A model generated the notes under the pieces. The model searched no databases, was not told where the DNA came from, and saw only the letters and a list, made by a program, of their open reading frames with translations. The position numbers were made by a program, and so were the translations under genes. Shown here piece by piece: positions 9,342 to 17,236 of a stretch of DNA of 64,000 nt. Position 1 is the stretch's first letter, and each line of letters begins with the position of its first letter. This stretch comes from Niveispirillum cyanobacteriorum. Lineage in GTDB: Bacteria > Pseudomonadota > Alphaproteobacteria > Azospirillales > Azospirillaceae. The stretch lies in assembly GCF_002868735.1 (NCBI RefSeq), contig NZ_CP025614.1:1-64000 (forward strand), given 5' to 3'.

Positions 9342-10412
9342 TCAAACCTGCAGCTTTTCCTCCGCCACCACCGTATCAGCGATGGTGGGCACCCATTTCT
9401 TCAGGTTGGTGGGGGCGGTGGCGGCGGCGGGCAGGGTGACGCCCAGCTGTGCCGCCCGTTCGGCCCAGGCCTTGCGGGTGTTGAAGTCGGCGGCCTCCAG
9501 CCAGCGCAGGGCCGCGATGACGCTGCGCTGCTTGATCTGCCGGGCCTCGGCAGCGGCGGCCATCTTTTCCGCCGCTTCGCCCTGGCGTTGGACCTTGGGC
9601 TTGGCAGCGGTCTTCACGGCCTTTTCCAGCTCGCCCACATCCTTGCCCCGCACCCGGAAAACCAGCCCCACGACGCGCCCGCCATTCCCGCCGCGCCCTT
9701 GCCGGACCTCGTCCATCTCGACGCTGAACTCGGCCAGTTCGTTGATCTCCTGGATGGCGGGGTCGAGGGCCTTTTTGCGCAGGTCCTTGAAATCTTTCAG
9801 CTTGTCACGGCAGCCCAGAACGTCGCGCACCTCATCGATCTTGGCGCTCCAGTACGGCTCCGTCGCCTTGCGGTCGGCGTAGCGCTTCAGGATTTCATAG
9901 AGGGTGAGGGCATATTTGCTGGTGAACTGATAGATCACCGACAAGGACAGGGCCGAATACAGCGCCGGCTCCACCAACCGCTGCGCCACCTCCTCCGGGA
10001 ATTCGAAGGTAAGTTCGCCCGTCACCTCATTGATGGTGACGCGGCCCAGCAGATGGTCCGACACCCAGGTGCGGCCATCGGACCCCAGCACATCATATTG
10101 CACCAAGACCTTCTGCAACCGGGTCAGACTTTCCTTGAGCCAGAAGTTGGTGTCGCCATGCGACGCGGCGTCCCGCGCCTCTGCGGCAAAGCGCCGGATG
10201 TCCGATAGATGCGTGTTATGGCGGGTTGTCTTGCCGATATTGGGAGCGGCGATGGCCAGCAGATGGTTGAACAGCTTGCGATCAGAAAGGCGCAGATCCT
10301 CATTGCCGGTCGCCCGCACCTCCACAAGGGCGGTGGCCTTGATCAAGGTCCCACTCAATTTCTTGCGGCGGGCGGTCTGCGTCGCCACAATCGATAGTGA
10401 TGGTTCCGACAC
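9342..10412 (-). CDS. Plasmid replication initiator, Rep_3 / RepB iteron-binding family
   Basis: A 356-residue initiator of the Rep_3 (two winged-helix) family that binds iterons and opens a plasmid origin. Diagnostic parts are KLSGTLIKATALVEV and LRLSDRKLFNHLLAIA near the N-terminus (first winged helix, to about residue 150), and LSVIYQFTSKYALTLYEILK with the following WSAKIDEVRDVLGCRDKLKD (second winged helix, about 150-260). A basic, Ala-rich extension (about 260-356) follows. The start is a GTG at 10412 behind an AGG; inverted iterons lie 70-90 bp upstream and probably mediate autorepression. Ten direct iterons lie beyond them. This is the strongest evidence that the window belongs to a plasmid or chromid. 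Confidence 0.9.
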   Translation of the reverse strand: MSEPSLSIVATQTARRKKLSGTLIKATALVEVRATGNEDLRLSDRKLFNHLLAIAAPNIGKTTRHNTHLSDIRRFAAEARDAASHGDTNFWLKESLTRLQKVLVQYDVLGSDGRTWVSDHLLGRVTINEVTGELTFEFPEEVAQRLVEPALYSALSLSVIYQFTSKYALTLYEILKRYADRKATEPYWSAKIDEVRDVLGCRDKLKDFKDLRKKALDPAIQEINELAEFSVEMDEVRQGRGGNGGRVVGLVFRVRGKDVGELEKAVKTAAKPKVQRQGEAAEKMAAAAEARQIKQRSVIAALRWLEAADFNTRKAWAERAAQLGVTLPAAATAPTNLKKWVPTIADTVVAEEKLQV

Positions 10413-10453
10413 GAAACCTGCCCCCGTTTCCAGTGAGGGCAGTTAGGCATAAC

Positions 10454-10502
10454 CCGGACCAGATGAAAAGAATTGAGTCCGTTGAAAATGTCCGTTGAAA
10501 AG
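10454..10502 (-). promoter_or_regulatory. rep promoter/operator with inverted iterons
   Basis: Upstream of rep, 10480-10495 (CGTTGAAAATGTCCGT) is a full iteron in inverted orientation, and 10493-10501 repeats its CGTTGAAAA half. A CCGGAC half-site occurs at 10454-10459. Inverted iterons at the promoter are the usual operator through which Rep_3 dimers repress their own gene; here the location, not an experiment, is the evidence. Confidence 0.65.
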
Positions 10503-10509
10503 CCCTGCT

Positions 10510-10541
10510 TTCCTTAATTCCTAGATTCCTAAAGTTCCTAG
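10510..10541. repeat. A+T-richer TTCCT tandem repeat, candidate DNA unwinding element
   Basis: TTCCT recurs at 10510, 10518, 10526 and 10535, spaced 8, 8 and 9 bp, within the most A+T-rich part of the origin region. Repeated short motifs next to iterons are typical of the segment melted by plasmid initiators. No clear DnaA box was found by eye. Confidence 0.5.
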
Positions 10542-10582
10542 GGCCGGATCATGACGGTTTTTCAAAGGGTTGTTGGGTTTAC

Positions 10583-10951
10583 CCGGACAAATTCAACGCT
10601 CCCCCGGACTTTCACAACGTTTCAGAGGGAGGTTCCCAACGCCCCCCGGACACGAACCCGGACCTTTTCAACGGTGCCCTTTGATATCAGCGCTTTATGC
10701 CGCGCTACCGGACTTTTCCTACGCTTATCCGGACCTTATCAACGGCCCGCCGCTTCCGGCTTTTACCGGACAATCCCAACGGGGGCGGCGAAAGTGGCGC
10801 GAATCAAAGGCTTGTGATTCGGATTCAGCGGACTTTTTCAACGGGTTCACCGGACTTCTTCAACGCCCCTGAGAAGCCTGATGTGAATGCTGAGGCGCAT
10901 TCACCGGACATTCCAAACGGGGGTGATGGGTTTACCCGGACCTTTTCAACG
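10583..10951 (+). repeat. Iteron array of the replication origin (ten direct 16-bp units)
   Basis: Ten copies of CCGGACNTTTTCAACG start at 10583, 10604, 10658, 10708, 10729, 10766, 10828, 10850, 10904 and 10936. The CCGGAC and (C)AACG ends are nearly invariant and the middle varies. Start-to-start distances are 21, 54, 50, 21, 37, 62, 22, 54 and 32 bp, many near whole helical turns. A degenerate unit (about 10625-10641) and a CCGGAC half-site (10646) also fit a 21-bp step. An apparent open frame across this stretch is not a gene. The array ends 160 bp before the aldehyde dehydrogenase start. Confidence 0.88.
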
Positions 10952-11110
10952 GGTGGAATCGGTGGGGCGATGAAGGCCCGCGTGGCCGGCAATCCGGCCA
11001 TGACCTGCCCGGGCTTGGCGGAACCGCAAACTTTGCCCAGCTTGGGTTGTGAAGCCGGGGATGGAACCGGCACCTGCGGAAAACAGAAAAACAGGCATAA
11101 GGTGAGAGAG

Positions 11111-12583
11111 ATGGACCAGATGCAGCACCCGATGGGGCTTTCCGATACCGACCTGCTGCGCACCAAGGGTGTGATCGGCGGGGCCTGGGTGGGTGCCGAT
11201 GCCGGCGGGTTGCTGGATGTGCGCAACCCGGCCACGGGTGTCCTGCTGGCACAGGTGCCCATGATGGGGGCGGCGGAGACGGGCCGCGCCATCGATGCCG
11301 CCGCCGCCGCCCTGCCGTCCTGGCGGGTCCTGACAGCGCAGGAACGGGCAAAGCTGCTGATGGGCTGGCACGATCTGATGCTGGACGCCGCCGATGATCT
11401 GGCCCTGCTGCTGACCCTGGAGCAGGGCAAGTCGCTCGCCGAGGCGAAGGGCGAAATCATCTATGGCGCCAGCTTCATCCGCTGGTTTGCGGAAGAGGCC
11501 CGCCGGTCCTATGGCGATGTCATCCCCACGCATAAGCGCGGGTCGCGCCTGATCACCATCAAGCAGCCGGTGGGCGTGGTCGGGGCCATCACCCCCTGGA
11601 ACTTCCCCAATGCCATGATCACGCGCAAGCTGGGGCCGGCCCTTGCGGCGGGCTGTACGGTCGTGCTGAAGCCGGCAGAGGCCACACCCCTGTCGGCGCT
11701 GGCGCTGGCGGTGCTGGCCGAGCGGGCGGGCATTCCGGCGGGCGTGATCAACATTGTTACGGGCGATCCGGTGGCCATCGGTGGCGCGCTGACCGCCTCG
11801 CCTGTCGTGCGGAAGATCAGCTTCACCGGCTCCACCCGTGTGGGCCGGTTGCTGATGGCGCAGAGTGCGCCGACGGTCAAGCGCCTGTCACTGGAACTGG
11901 GCGGCAATGCGCCCTTCATCGTGTTCGATGATGCTGATCTGGGGCCGGCGGTGGCCGGTGCCATGGCGTCCAAGTACCGCAACTCCGGCCAGACCTGTGT
12001 GTGCGCCAACCGCCTGTTTGTCGAAGACGGCATCCATGATGCCTTTGTCGCCAAGCTGACAGAGGAAGTTGGCAAGCTGAAGGTCGGCAATGGCTGTGAC
12101 CTGGGCGTCAACCAGGGCCCGCTGATCAATAAGGCCGCCGTGGAGAAGGTGGAAGAGCTGGTGGCTGACGCCCTGGAGAAGGGGGCGACCTTGGTCACGG
12201 GCGGCAAGCGTCATGAACTGGGCGGCTGCTTCTATGAGCCGACGATCCTGACCGGCATCACCGGCGACATGCGCATCGCGCATGAGGAAATCTTCGGCCC
12301 CGTCGCCGCCATTCAGCGCTTCCGGGGTGAGGAGGAGGTGCTGCGTCTGGCCAACGATACCGAATTCGGGCTTGCCGCCTATTTCTACAGCCGCGACCTG
12401 GGCCGGATCTGGCGTGTGGCCGAAGGTTTGGAAAGCGGCATGGTCGGTGTGAATGAGGGCCTGATCTCCACCGAGATCGCGCCTTTCGGTGGCGTCAAGC
12501 AGTCCGGCCTGGGCCGGGAAGGCAGCAGCCTGGGCCTGGATGAGTATCTGGAGGTGAAATATATCTCCATGGCCGTGGGCTGA
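11111..12583 (+). CDS. gabD: NAD(P)-dependent succinate-semialdehyde dehydrogenase (or alpha-ketoglutarate-semialdehyde dehydrogenase)
   Basis: A 490-residue aldehyde dehydrogenase of the GabD group, oxidising succinate semialdehyde to succinate. It shows PWNFP for cofactor binding, FTGSTRVGR, the general base in LELGGNAPF, the catalytic Cys in NSGQTCVCANR, and the GabD-like C-terminal IAPFGGVKQSGLGREGS. The open frame extends further upstream through the iterons, but the ATG at 11111 matches the normal length. The alternative is alpha-ketoglutarate-semialdehyde dehydrogenase type I, a GabD relative known from Azospirillum arabinose metabolism, which would complete the Weimberg pathway encoded at the other end of the window. 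Sequence by eye cannot separate the two. Confidence 0.85.
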   Translation: MDQMQHPMGLSDTDLLRTKGVIGGAWVGADAGGLLDVRNPATGVLLAQVPMMGAAETGRAIDAAAAALPSWRVLTAQERAKLLMGWHDLMLDAADDLALLLTLEQGKSLAEAKGEIIYGASFIRWFAEEARRSYGDVIPTHKRGSRLITIKQPVGVVGAITPWNFPNAMITRKLGPALAAGCTVVLKPAEATPLSALALAVLAERAGIPAGVINIVTGDPVAIGGALTASPVVRKISFTGSTRVGRLLMAQSAPTVKRLSLELGGNAPFIVFDDADLGPAVAGAMASKYRNSGQTCVCANRLFVEDGIHDAFVAKLTEEVGKLKVGNGCDLGVNQGPLINKAAVEKVEELVADALEKGATLVTGGKRHELGGCFYEPTILTGITGDMRIAHEEIFGPVAAIQRFRGEEEVLRLANDTEFGLAAYFYSRDLGRIWRVAEGLESGMVGVNEGLISTEIAPFGGVKQSGLGREGSSLGLDEYLEVKYISMAVG

Positions 12584-12598
12584 GGGGCGGCGGGGATG

Positions 12599-12682
12599 TT
12601 CCGCGGATTACGCTTCGCTAATCCGCGCTACGCTGGCGCATCTCCCGTAGCGCGGATTAGGCGTAAGCCGTAATCCGCGGAA
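12599..12682. repeat. Composite palindromic repeat, copy A (REP/BIME-like)
   Basis: Two related imperfect palindromic units of about 35 bp (12599-12632 and 12647-12682) face each other across 14 bp, so the whole element folds on itself. Each unit contains CCGCGGATTACG and TAATCCGCGCTACG blocks. The same units occur at 30048-30134 and 46321-46408. Copy A lies between convergent gabD and cysG, overlaps the last 26 bases of cysG, and could act as a bidirectional terminator. Confidence 0.85.
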
Positions 12683-14081
12683 CATTGGTCGCGTTCTCCA
12701 CTGCCCACCCCGGCGCATGCGCCACCGCATCCCCCACCAGGATCAGCGACGGCGCGCCGGGGTTGGTCAGGGCAGGGGCGTGGGGCAGGGCAGCGATGGT
12801 TGCGAACCGCACCTCCGCGTCGGGGCGGCAGGCATTGGCGATCAGGGCGGCGGGCGTGTCGGGCGGCAGGCCCGCCTTGATCAGGCTGGAAGCAATATCG
12901 CCCAGCCGATCACGGCCCATATACAGCGCCAGCGTGGTTCCGGGATCGGCCAGCTTCGTCCAGTCGATGGACTCTGTTTCACCAGAGGTCCGGCAATGGG
13001 CGGTGACGACGCGCATGGACCGCGCCACGCCGCGATGGGTCAGCGGCAGGCCCAGCTGTGCCGCCGCCCCCATCGCTGCCGTGATACCGGGGATCACGGT
13101 CACCGCCACGCCCTGGCCGCGCAGGAATTCCGCTTCTTCGCCGGCGCGGCCAAAGATGAAGGGGTCGCCGCCCTTCAACCGCACCACGCGCAGCCCCTTC
13201 CTGGCGCAGGTGGCCATCAGGCGGTTGGTGAATTCCTGCGGGACGGAGCGGCAGCCTGCGCGTTTGCCCACCGACACCAGCCGCGTTTCCCGCCGCGCCA
13301 GCGCCAGGATGCTGTCAGGCACCAACGCGTCATGCAGGATGATATCGGCGGACCCGATGGCGCGGGCCGCACTCAGGGTCAGCAGGCCCGGATCGCCGGG
13401 ACCGGCACCGACCAGGGTCACGGCCCCGCCCTCATCCCGCCCGCCGGCGATGAAGTGCTTCAGTTCAGCCATGATCTCCTCCACGGCCCCGTCCTCCTCC
13501 ATCGTCATCAACCGGTCGGCCAGGGTGCCGGACAGGACGCGGTCCCAGAAACGCTGCCGGTCGCGGGTGGTGGACAGGGCGTCGCGCACGCTGGCCCGTG
13601 CCCGCTGTGCCGCCCGCGCCAAACCGGCATAGCCGGCGGGGATCGCCGCCTCCAGCCGTTGCCGGATATTGCGGGAGAGCGCCGGGGCACCGCCGCCGGT
13701 GGAGACAGCAACGATGACGGGTGAGCGGTCCAGGATGGCCGGCACCGTGAAATCACACTGTTCGGGCACATCCACGACATTGACGGGGACGTTGCGGGTG
13801 AATGCGGCAGAGCGGATACGGTCGGTCAGGTCGGGGTCGCCCGATCCGTCGATGGCGATGACGGCCCCGTCCAGCAATTCCGGTCGGAATTCCGTCTCCC
13901 GCCGCCGGATCACCCCGCCTTCCAGCAGCTCCAGCATCTCCTCCCCCACTTCCCTAGCCAGAAGCAGGATATCCGCCCCGGCGCGGGCCAGCAGGCGGGC
14001 CTTGGACGCCGCCGCATCGCCGCCGCCGGCCAGCAGGACGGATCGGCCCCGCAGGTCGAGGAACACGGGGAAATAGGGCAT
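12657..14081 (-). CDS. cysG: Siroheme synthase
   Basis: A 474-residue bifunctional or trifunctional CysG: an N-terminal precorrin-2 dehydrogenase/ferrochelatase (MPYFPVFLDLRGRSVLLAGG, Rossmann glycines, to about residue 205) and a C-terminal uroporphyrinogen-III methyltransferase (VTLVGAGPGDPGLLTLSA, then RLKGGDPFIFGRAGEEAEFL, about 220-465). It makes the siroheme required by the nitrite reductase upstream. The start chosen (14081) gives the family-typical N-terminus. Oddity: the last codons (PRITAYA) and the stop lie inside palindromic repeat A, so the natural C-terminus has been replaced or extended. Last gene of the nirB-nirD-nasA-cysG cluster, 13 bp after nasA. Confidence 0.93.
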   Translation of the reverse strand: MPYFPVFLDLRGRSVLLAGGGDAAASKARLLARAGADILLLAREVGEEMLELLEGGVIRRRETEFRPELLDGAVIAIDGSGDPDLTDRIRSAAFTRNVPVNVVDVPEQCDFTVPAILDRSPVIVAVSTGGGAPALSRNIRQRLEAAIPAGYAGLARAAQRARASVRDALSTTRDRQRFWDRVLSGTLADRLMTMEEDGAVEEIMAELKHFIAGGRDEGGAVTLVGAGPGDPGLLTLSAARAIGSADIILHDALVPDSILALARRETRLVSVGKRAGCRSVPQEFTNRLMATCARKGLRVVRLKGGDPFIFGRAGEEAEFLRGQGVAVTVIPGITAAMGAAAQLGLPLTHRGVARSMRVVTAHCRTSGETESIDWTKLADPGTTLALYMGRDRLGDIASSLIKAGLPPDTPAALIANACRPDAEVRFATIAALPHAPALTNPGAPSLILVGDAVAHAPGWAVENATNVPRITAYA

Positions 14082-14094
14082 GGGGCTTGCCGGA

Positions 14095-16740
14095 TCAGGC
14101 CGCGACGACAGGTGCAGCATGGCGCAGGATCTCCTTGATCTCGGGAAGGCAGGAACCGCAGCCGGTGCCGGCCCCGGTCAATTTGCCGATATCGGCAACA
14201 GAACAGGCCGGGCGTGAGGCGGCGGTCTTCATGATGCGGTTGCGGCCCACCGCGTGGCAGGAACAGACGATGGGGCCATCATCCGCCGCCTCGGTCTCTG
14301 GCGCGCGACCCGCCAGCAGGCGGGCGCGGTCCAGCGGCGTCAGGGTGGGCTTGGCGAACAGGGCCGACAGCCAATCGCGCGAAATCTCCGGCCGTTCGGG
14401 GGCCAGGAACAGGGCGGCGACCAGCTTTCCCTCCTTCACCCAGGCCCGGCGCGTGATGTCCCGCGCGGGGTCGGTGAAGTCCAAAACCTCGCAATCCGAC
14501 AGGCCGGACAGGGCAGGGGCGTCATCCCCGGCCAGTTCATAAATCCGACAGGCCCCCGCCTCCTGCCGCACCCAATAGGGGATGGCGGACAGGTCGTGCT
14601 GGCGGGTGGTGAAGAACAGACCGGCCCAGGCGGTGATGAACCGTTCCACCCGCACAGGCACATGCTTGCTTTCCGGCTGTCCCGATACCGGGTCGGTATG
14701 CGGCGCGATCAGGCGACCGATCCCGCCCCTGGCCGACAGCGTGTCGGACCAGTGCATGGGGATAAAGACCTGTCCGGGGCGCTGTGCGTCGGTGATCGCC
14801 ACGCGCAGCACCGCCTCCCCCTGCAAGCTGATGACGCGGGCCAGCTCGCCCTCCAGAAGGTCGGCGGTCTGGGCGTCGCTCGGGTGGATTTCCAGCAGCG
14901 GTTCCGGGCGATGGGCCGACAGGCGGGCGGACAGGCCCGTGCGCGTCATCGTGTGCCATTGATCCCGATACCGCCCCGTATTGGCGATCAGGGGGAAGCG
15001 CAGGGAGGCACGTTCGACGGGCGGGATGTGCCGCACCGCCAGCATGCGGGCGCGGCCATTGGTGTGGGTGAAGCGGCCATCGGCATACATCCGCTCCGTC
15101 CCGCGTGTGGCACCCGCCGGCATCGGCCATTGGAAGGGCTGCATAGCGGCATAATCGGCTTCGCGCTTGCGGCCCCAGGTCGCGATGTCGAAGGCGCGTA
15201 AGCCATCATTCTCAAACCCGGACAGGATGGCATGTTCGCGGAAAATCTCGCCGGCGGTGCGCCAGGCAAAGGCGGCGCCATAACCCATGACAGCGGCCAC
15301 CTTCGACATGATCCACCAATCGGCCCTGGCCTCTCCTGGCCCCGCGCGGAACGGGCGTTGGCGGGAAATGCGGCGTTCGGAATTGGTGACGGTGCCGTCC
15401 TTCTCGCCCCAGCCCAGGGCCGGCAGGCGGATATGGGCGTAATCCAGGCTGTCGGTGCTGCCGACAATGTCGGACACGATGATTGTGGGGCAGATTTTCA
15501 GGGCCTCGCGGACAAGGGTCGCTTCCGGCAGGCTGACTGCCGGGTTGGTGGCCATGATCCACAGGGCCTTGATGCGGCCTTCCCGGATGGCGCGGAACAT
15601 GTCCACAGCCTTCAGCCCCTGCCCGCCCTTCAGCGCCGGCGCGTTCCAGAAGCGGCGCAATCGATCCACATCCGCCGGGTCATCGGGGTTCATATGGGCG
15701 GCCAGCTGATTGGCAAGGCCGCCAACCTCGCGCCCGCCCATGGCATTGGGCTGCCCGGTGACGGAGAAGGGGCTGGAACCCGGCTTGCCCACCCGGCCCG
15801 TGGCGAGGTGACAATTGATGATGGCGTTGACCTTGTCGGTGCCGCGTGACGACTGGTTCACCCCCTGGCTGAACACCGTCACGGTACGCGGGGTGGTGGT
15901 GAACCAGTCATAGAAGGTGGCGATGTCGGCGGGGTCCAGGCCGCATGTCTGTGCAACATCGCCCGCATCCTCACGGGCGGTTTCCAATGCCGCCTCCAGC
16001 CCCGTGACATGGCGCAACACATAGGCGCGGTCGATGGCATCGGCGCTGTCCAGATGCGCCAGCAGACCGTTGAACAGGGCGACATCGCTGCCCGGCTTCA
16101 AGGCCAGATGCAGATCGGCCAGATCGGAACTGGCCGTGCCGCGCGGGTCGATCAGGACGACGCGCGTGCCCCGGTCGCGCTTGGCGGTGCGCAGGCGCTG
16201 TGCCAGGACGGGGTGACACCAGGCGAGGTTCGACCCGACCAGGATGACCAGATCGGCAATCTCCAGATCCTCATAACAGGCCGGCACCACATCGGCCCCG
16301 AAGGCGCGTTTATGGCCGGCGACGGTGGAGGCCATGCAGAGCCGGGAATTGGTGTCGATATGCGGGCTGCCGATGAAACCCTTCAGCAGCTTGTTGGCGA
16401 CATAATAATCCTCCGTCAGTAGCTGACCGGAGACATAGAAGGCGATGGCGTCGGGGCCATGTTCGGCCAGGGTCGCGGACAGCCGGCCCGCCACCTCTGC
16501 AATCGCCTTGTCCCAGGTGACGCGCTGGCCCGCCACTTCCGGGTACAGAAGGCGGACATCACCCGAAGCCTCGGCATTGACCGTGTCGATCAGGGCCGCC
16601 CCCTTGGAACAGAGGCGGCCCTTGTTGGCCGGGTGGTCGGGATCACCCCCCACCACCCAGCCATCCCGCGCCCGGCTGACAACCAGCCCGCAGCCGACAC
16701 CGCAATAGGGGCAGGTGGTGCGGATTTCGGTGGTGGACAT
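14095..16740 (-). CDS. nasA: Assimilatory nitrate reductase, molybdopterin catalytic subunit
   Basis: An 881-residue cytoplasmic molybdenum bis-MGD nitrate reductase. The N-terminus carries the 4Fe-4S motif CPYCGVGCGLVV (about residues 9-20), followed by the molybdopterin oxidoreductase core (for example QGVNQSSRGTDKVNAI and NPAVSLPEATLVREAL) and the molydopterin dinucleotide-binding domain (IANTGRYRDQWHTMTRTG). A C-terminal BFD-like [2Fe-2S] domain follows (CSCHAVGRN and GAGTGCGSC), as in many proteobacterial NasA proteins. The ATG at 16740 has a GGAGGAG ribosome site and removes ten extra residues of the longest frame. It reduces nitrate to nitrite for NirBD. Confidence 0.94.
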   Translation of the reverse strand: MSTTEIRTTCPYCGVGCGLVVSRARDGWVVGGDPDHPANKGRLCSKGAALIDTVNAEASGDVRLLYPEVAGQRVTWDKAIAEVAGRLSATLAEHGPDAIAFYVSGQLLTEDYYVANKLLKGFIGSPHIDTNSRLCMASTVAGHKRAFGADVVPACYEDLEIADLVILVGSNLAWCHPVLAQRLRTAKRDRGTRVVLIDPRGTASSDLADLHLALKPGSDVALFNGLLAHLDSADAIDRAYVLRHVTGLEAALETAREDAGDVAQTCGLDPADIATFYDWFTTTPRTVTVFSQGVNQSSRGTDKVNAIINCHLATGRVGKPGSSPFSVTGQPNAMGGREVGGLANQLAAHMNPDDPADVDRLRRFWNAPALKGGQGLKAVDMFRAIREGRIKALWIMATNPAVSLPEATLVREALKICPTIIVSDIVGSTDSLDYAHIRLPALGWGEKDGTVTNSERRISRQRPFRAGPGEARADWWIMSKVAAVMGYGAAFAWRTAGEIFREHAILSGFENDGLRAFDIATWGRKREADYAAMQPFQWPMPAGATRGTERMYADGRFTHTNGRARMLAVRHIPPVERASLRFPLIANTGRYRDQWHTMTRTGLSARLSAHRPEPLLEIHPSDAQTADLLEGELARVISLQGEAVLRVAITDAQRPGQVFIPMHWSDTLSARGGIGRLIAPHTDPVSGQPESKHVPVRVERFITAWAGLFFTTRQHDLSAIPYWVRQEAGACRIYELAGDDAPALSGLSDCEVLDFTDPARDITRRAWVKEGKLVAALFLAPERPEISRDWLSALFAKPTLTPLDRARLLAGRAPETEAADDGPIVCSCHAVGRNRIMKTAASRPACSVADIGKLTGAGTGCGSCLPEIKEILRHAAPVVAA

Positions 16741-16764
16741 GGGGGCTCCTCCGAACGCTTTTCT

Positions 16765-16884
16765 CGTCATCCCGGCGAAAGCCGGGACCCAGAGGCCCCA
16801 GGCTCAGGCCTCTCGGCAGCGTCCATGAACAGGGTGTAAAGGTCGGGCTTTTGGCCCCTGGGTCCCGGCTTTCGCCGGGATGAC
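16765..16884. repeat. Long-armed inverted repeat between nirD and nasA
   Basis: Two arms of about 27 bp (16765-16791 and 16858-16884) are perfect inverted copies, each itself containing a short stem (CCCGGCGAAAGCCGGG). They bracket about 66 bp. Elements with this core are widespread bacterial intergenic repeats. Within the nirBD-nasA transcript it would fold into a cruciform-like RNA structure and could attenuate or stabilise the mRNA. Confidence 0.8.
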
Positions 16885-16906
16885 GAAAGTTGCGCGCCAG
16901 AGTTGT

Positions 16907-17230
16907 TCAGACCACCAGCCCCAGCTCCACCCGCCCATCGACCAGCCGCGCGGGGATACGGCCCGTGCAGCCTTCGTCGGGTCCCTGGGCAAAGCCGGTG
17001 GCAAGGTCGATAACCCAGTTATGCAGGGGGCAGGTCACGGCATGGCCATGCACGATGCCTTCTGACAAGGGCCCCTTCTTGTGCGGGCATTCATCACGCA
17101 GGGCGAAGACCTGATCGTCGATGGTGCGGAACACCGCGATGCGGCCTTCCCGATGGTCCACACGGCGGGCACCCTGGACCGGAATGTCCGTGAGGGGGCC
17201 GATATCCTTCCATTCAAGCGGGCGGTGCAT
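16907..17230 (-). CDS. nirD: Nitrite reductase small subunit (Rieske-type)
   Basis: A 107-residue NirD. It has the Rieske-like ligand motifs CPHKKGPL and CPLHNWVIDL, here in the full Cys-x-His / Cys-x2-His form, with the preceding VFRTIDDQVFALRDE strand. It pairs with NirB to reduce nitrite to ammonium with NADH. It follows nirB by 6 bp and is separated from nasA by the inverted repeat at 16765-16884. Confidence 0.93.
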   Translation of the reverse strand: MHRPLEWKDIGPLTDIPVQGARRVDHREGRIAVFRTIDDQVFALRDECPHKKGPLSEGIVHGHAVTCPLHNWVIDLATGFAQGPDEGCTGRIPARLVDGRVELGLVV

Positions 17231-17236
17231 GGCGGC

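Noticed and set aside
10570-10872. Small open frames within the origin
   Set aside because: They follow the iteron period and have no ribosome site or family resemblance.
10697-11110. N-terminal extension of the aldehyde dehydrogenase frame through the iterons
   Set aside because: The extension is translated iteron sequence; normal GabD length starts at 11111.
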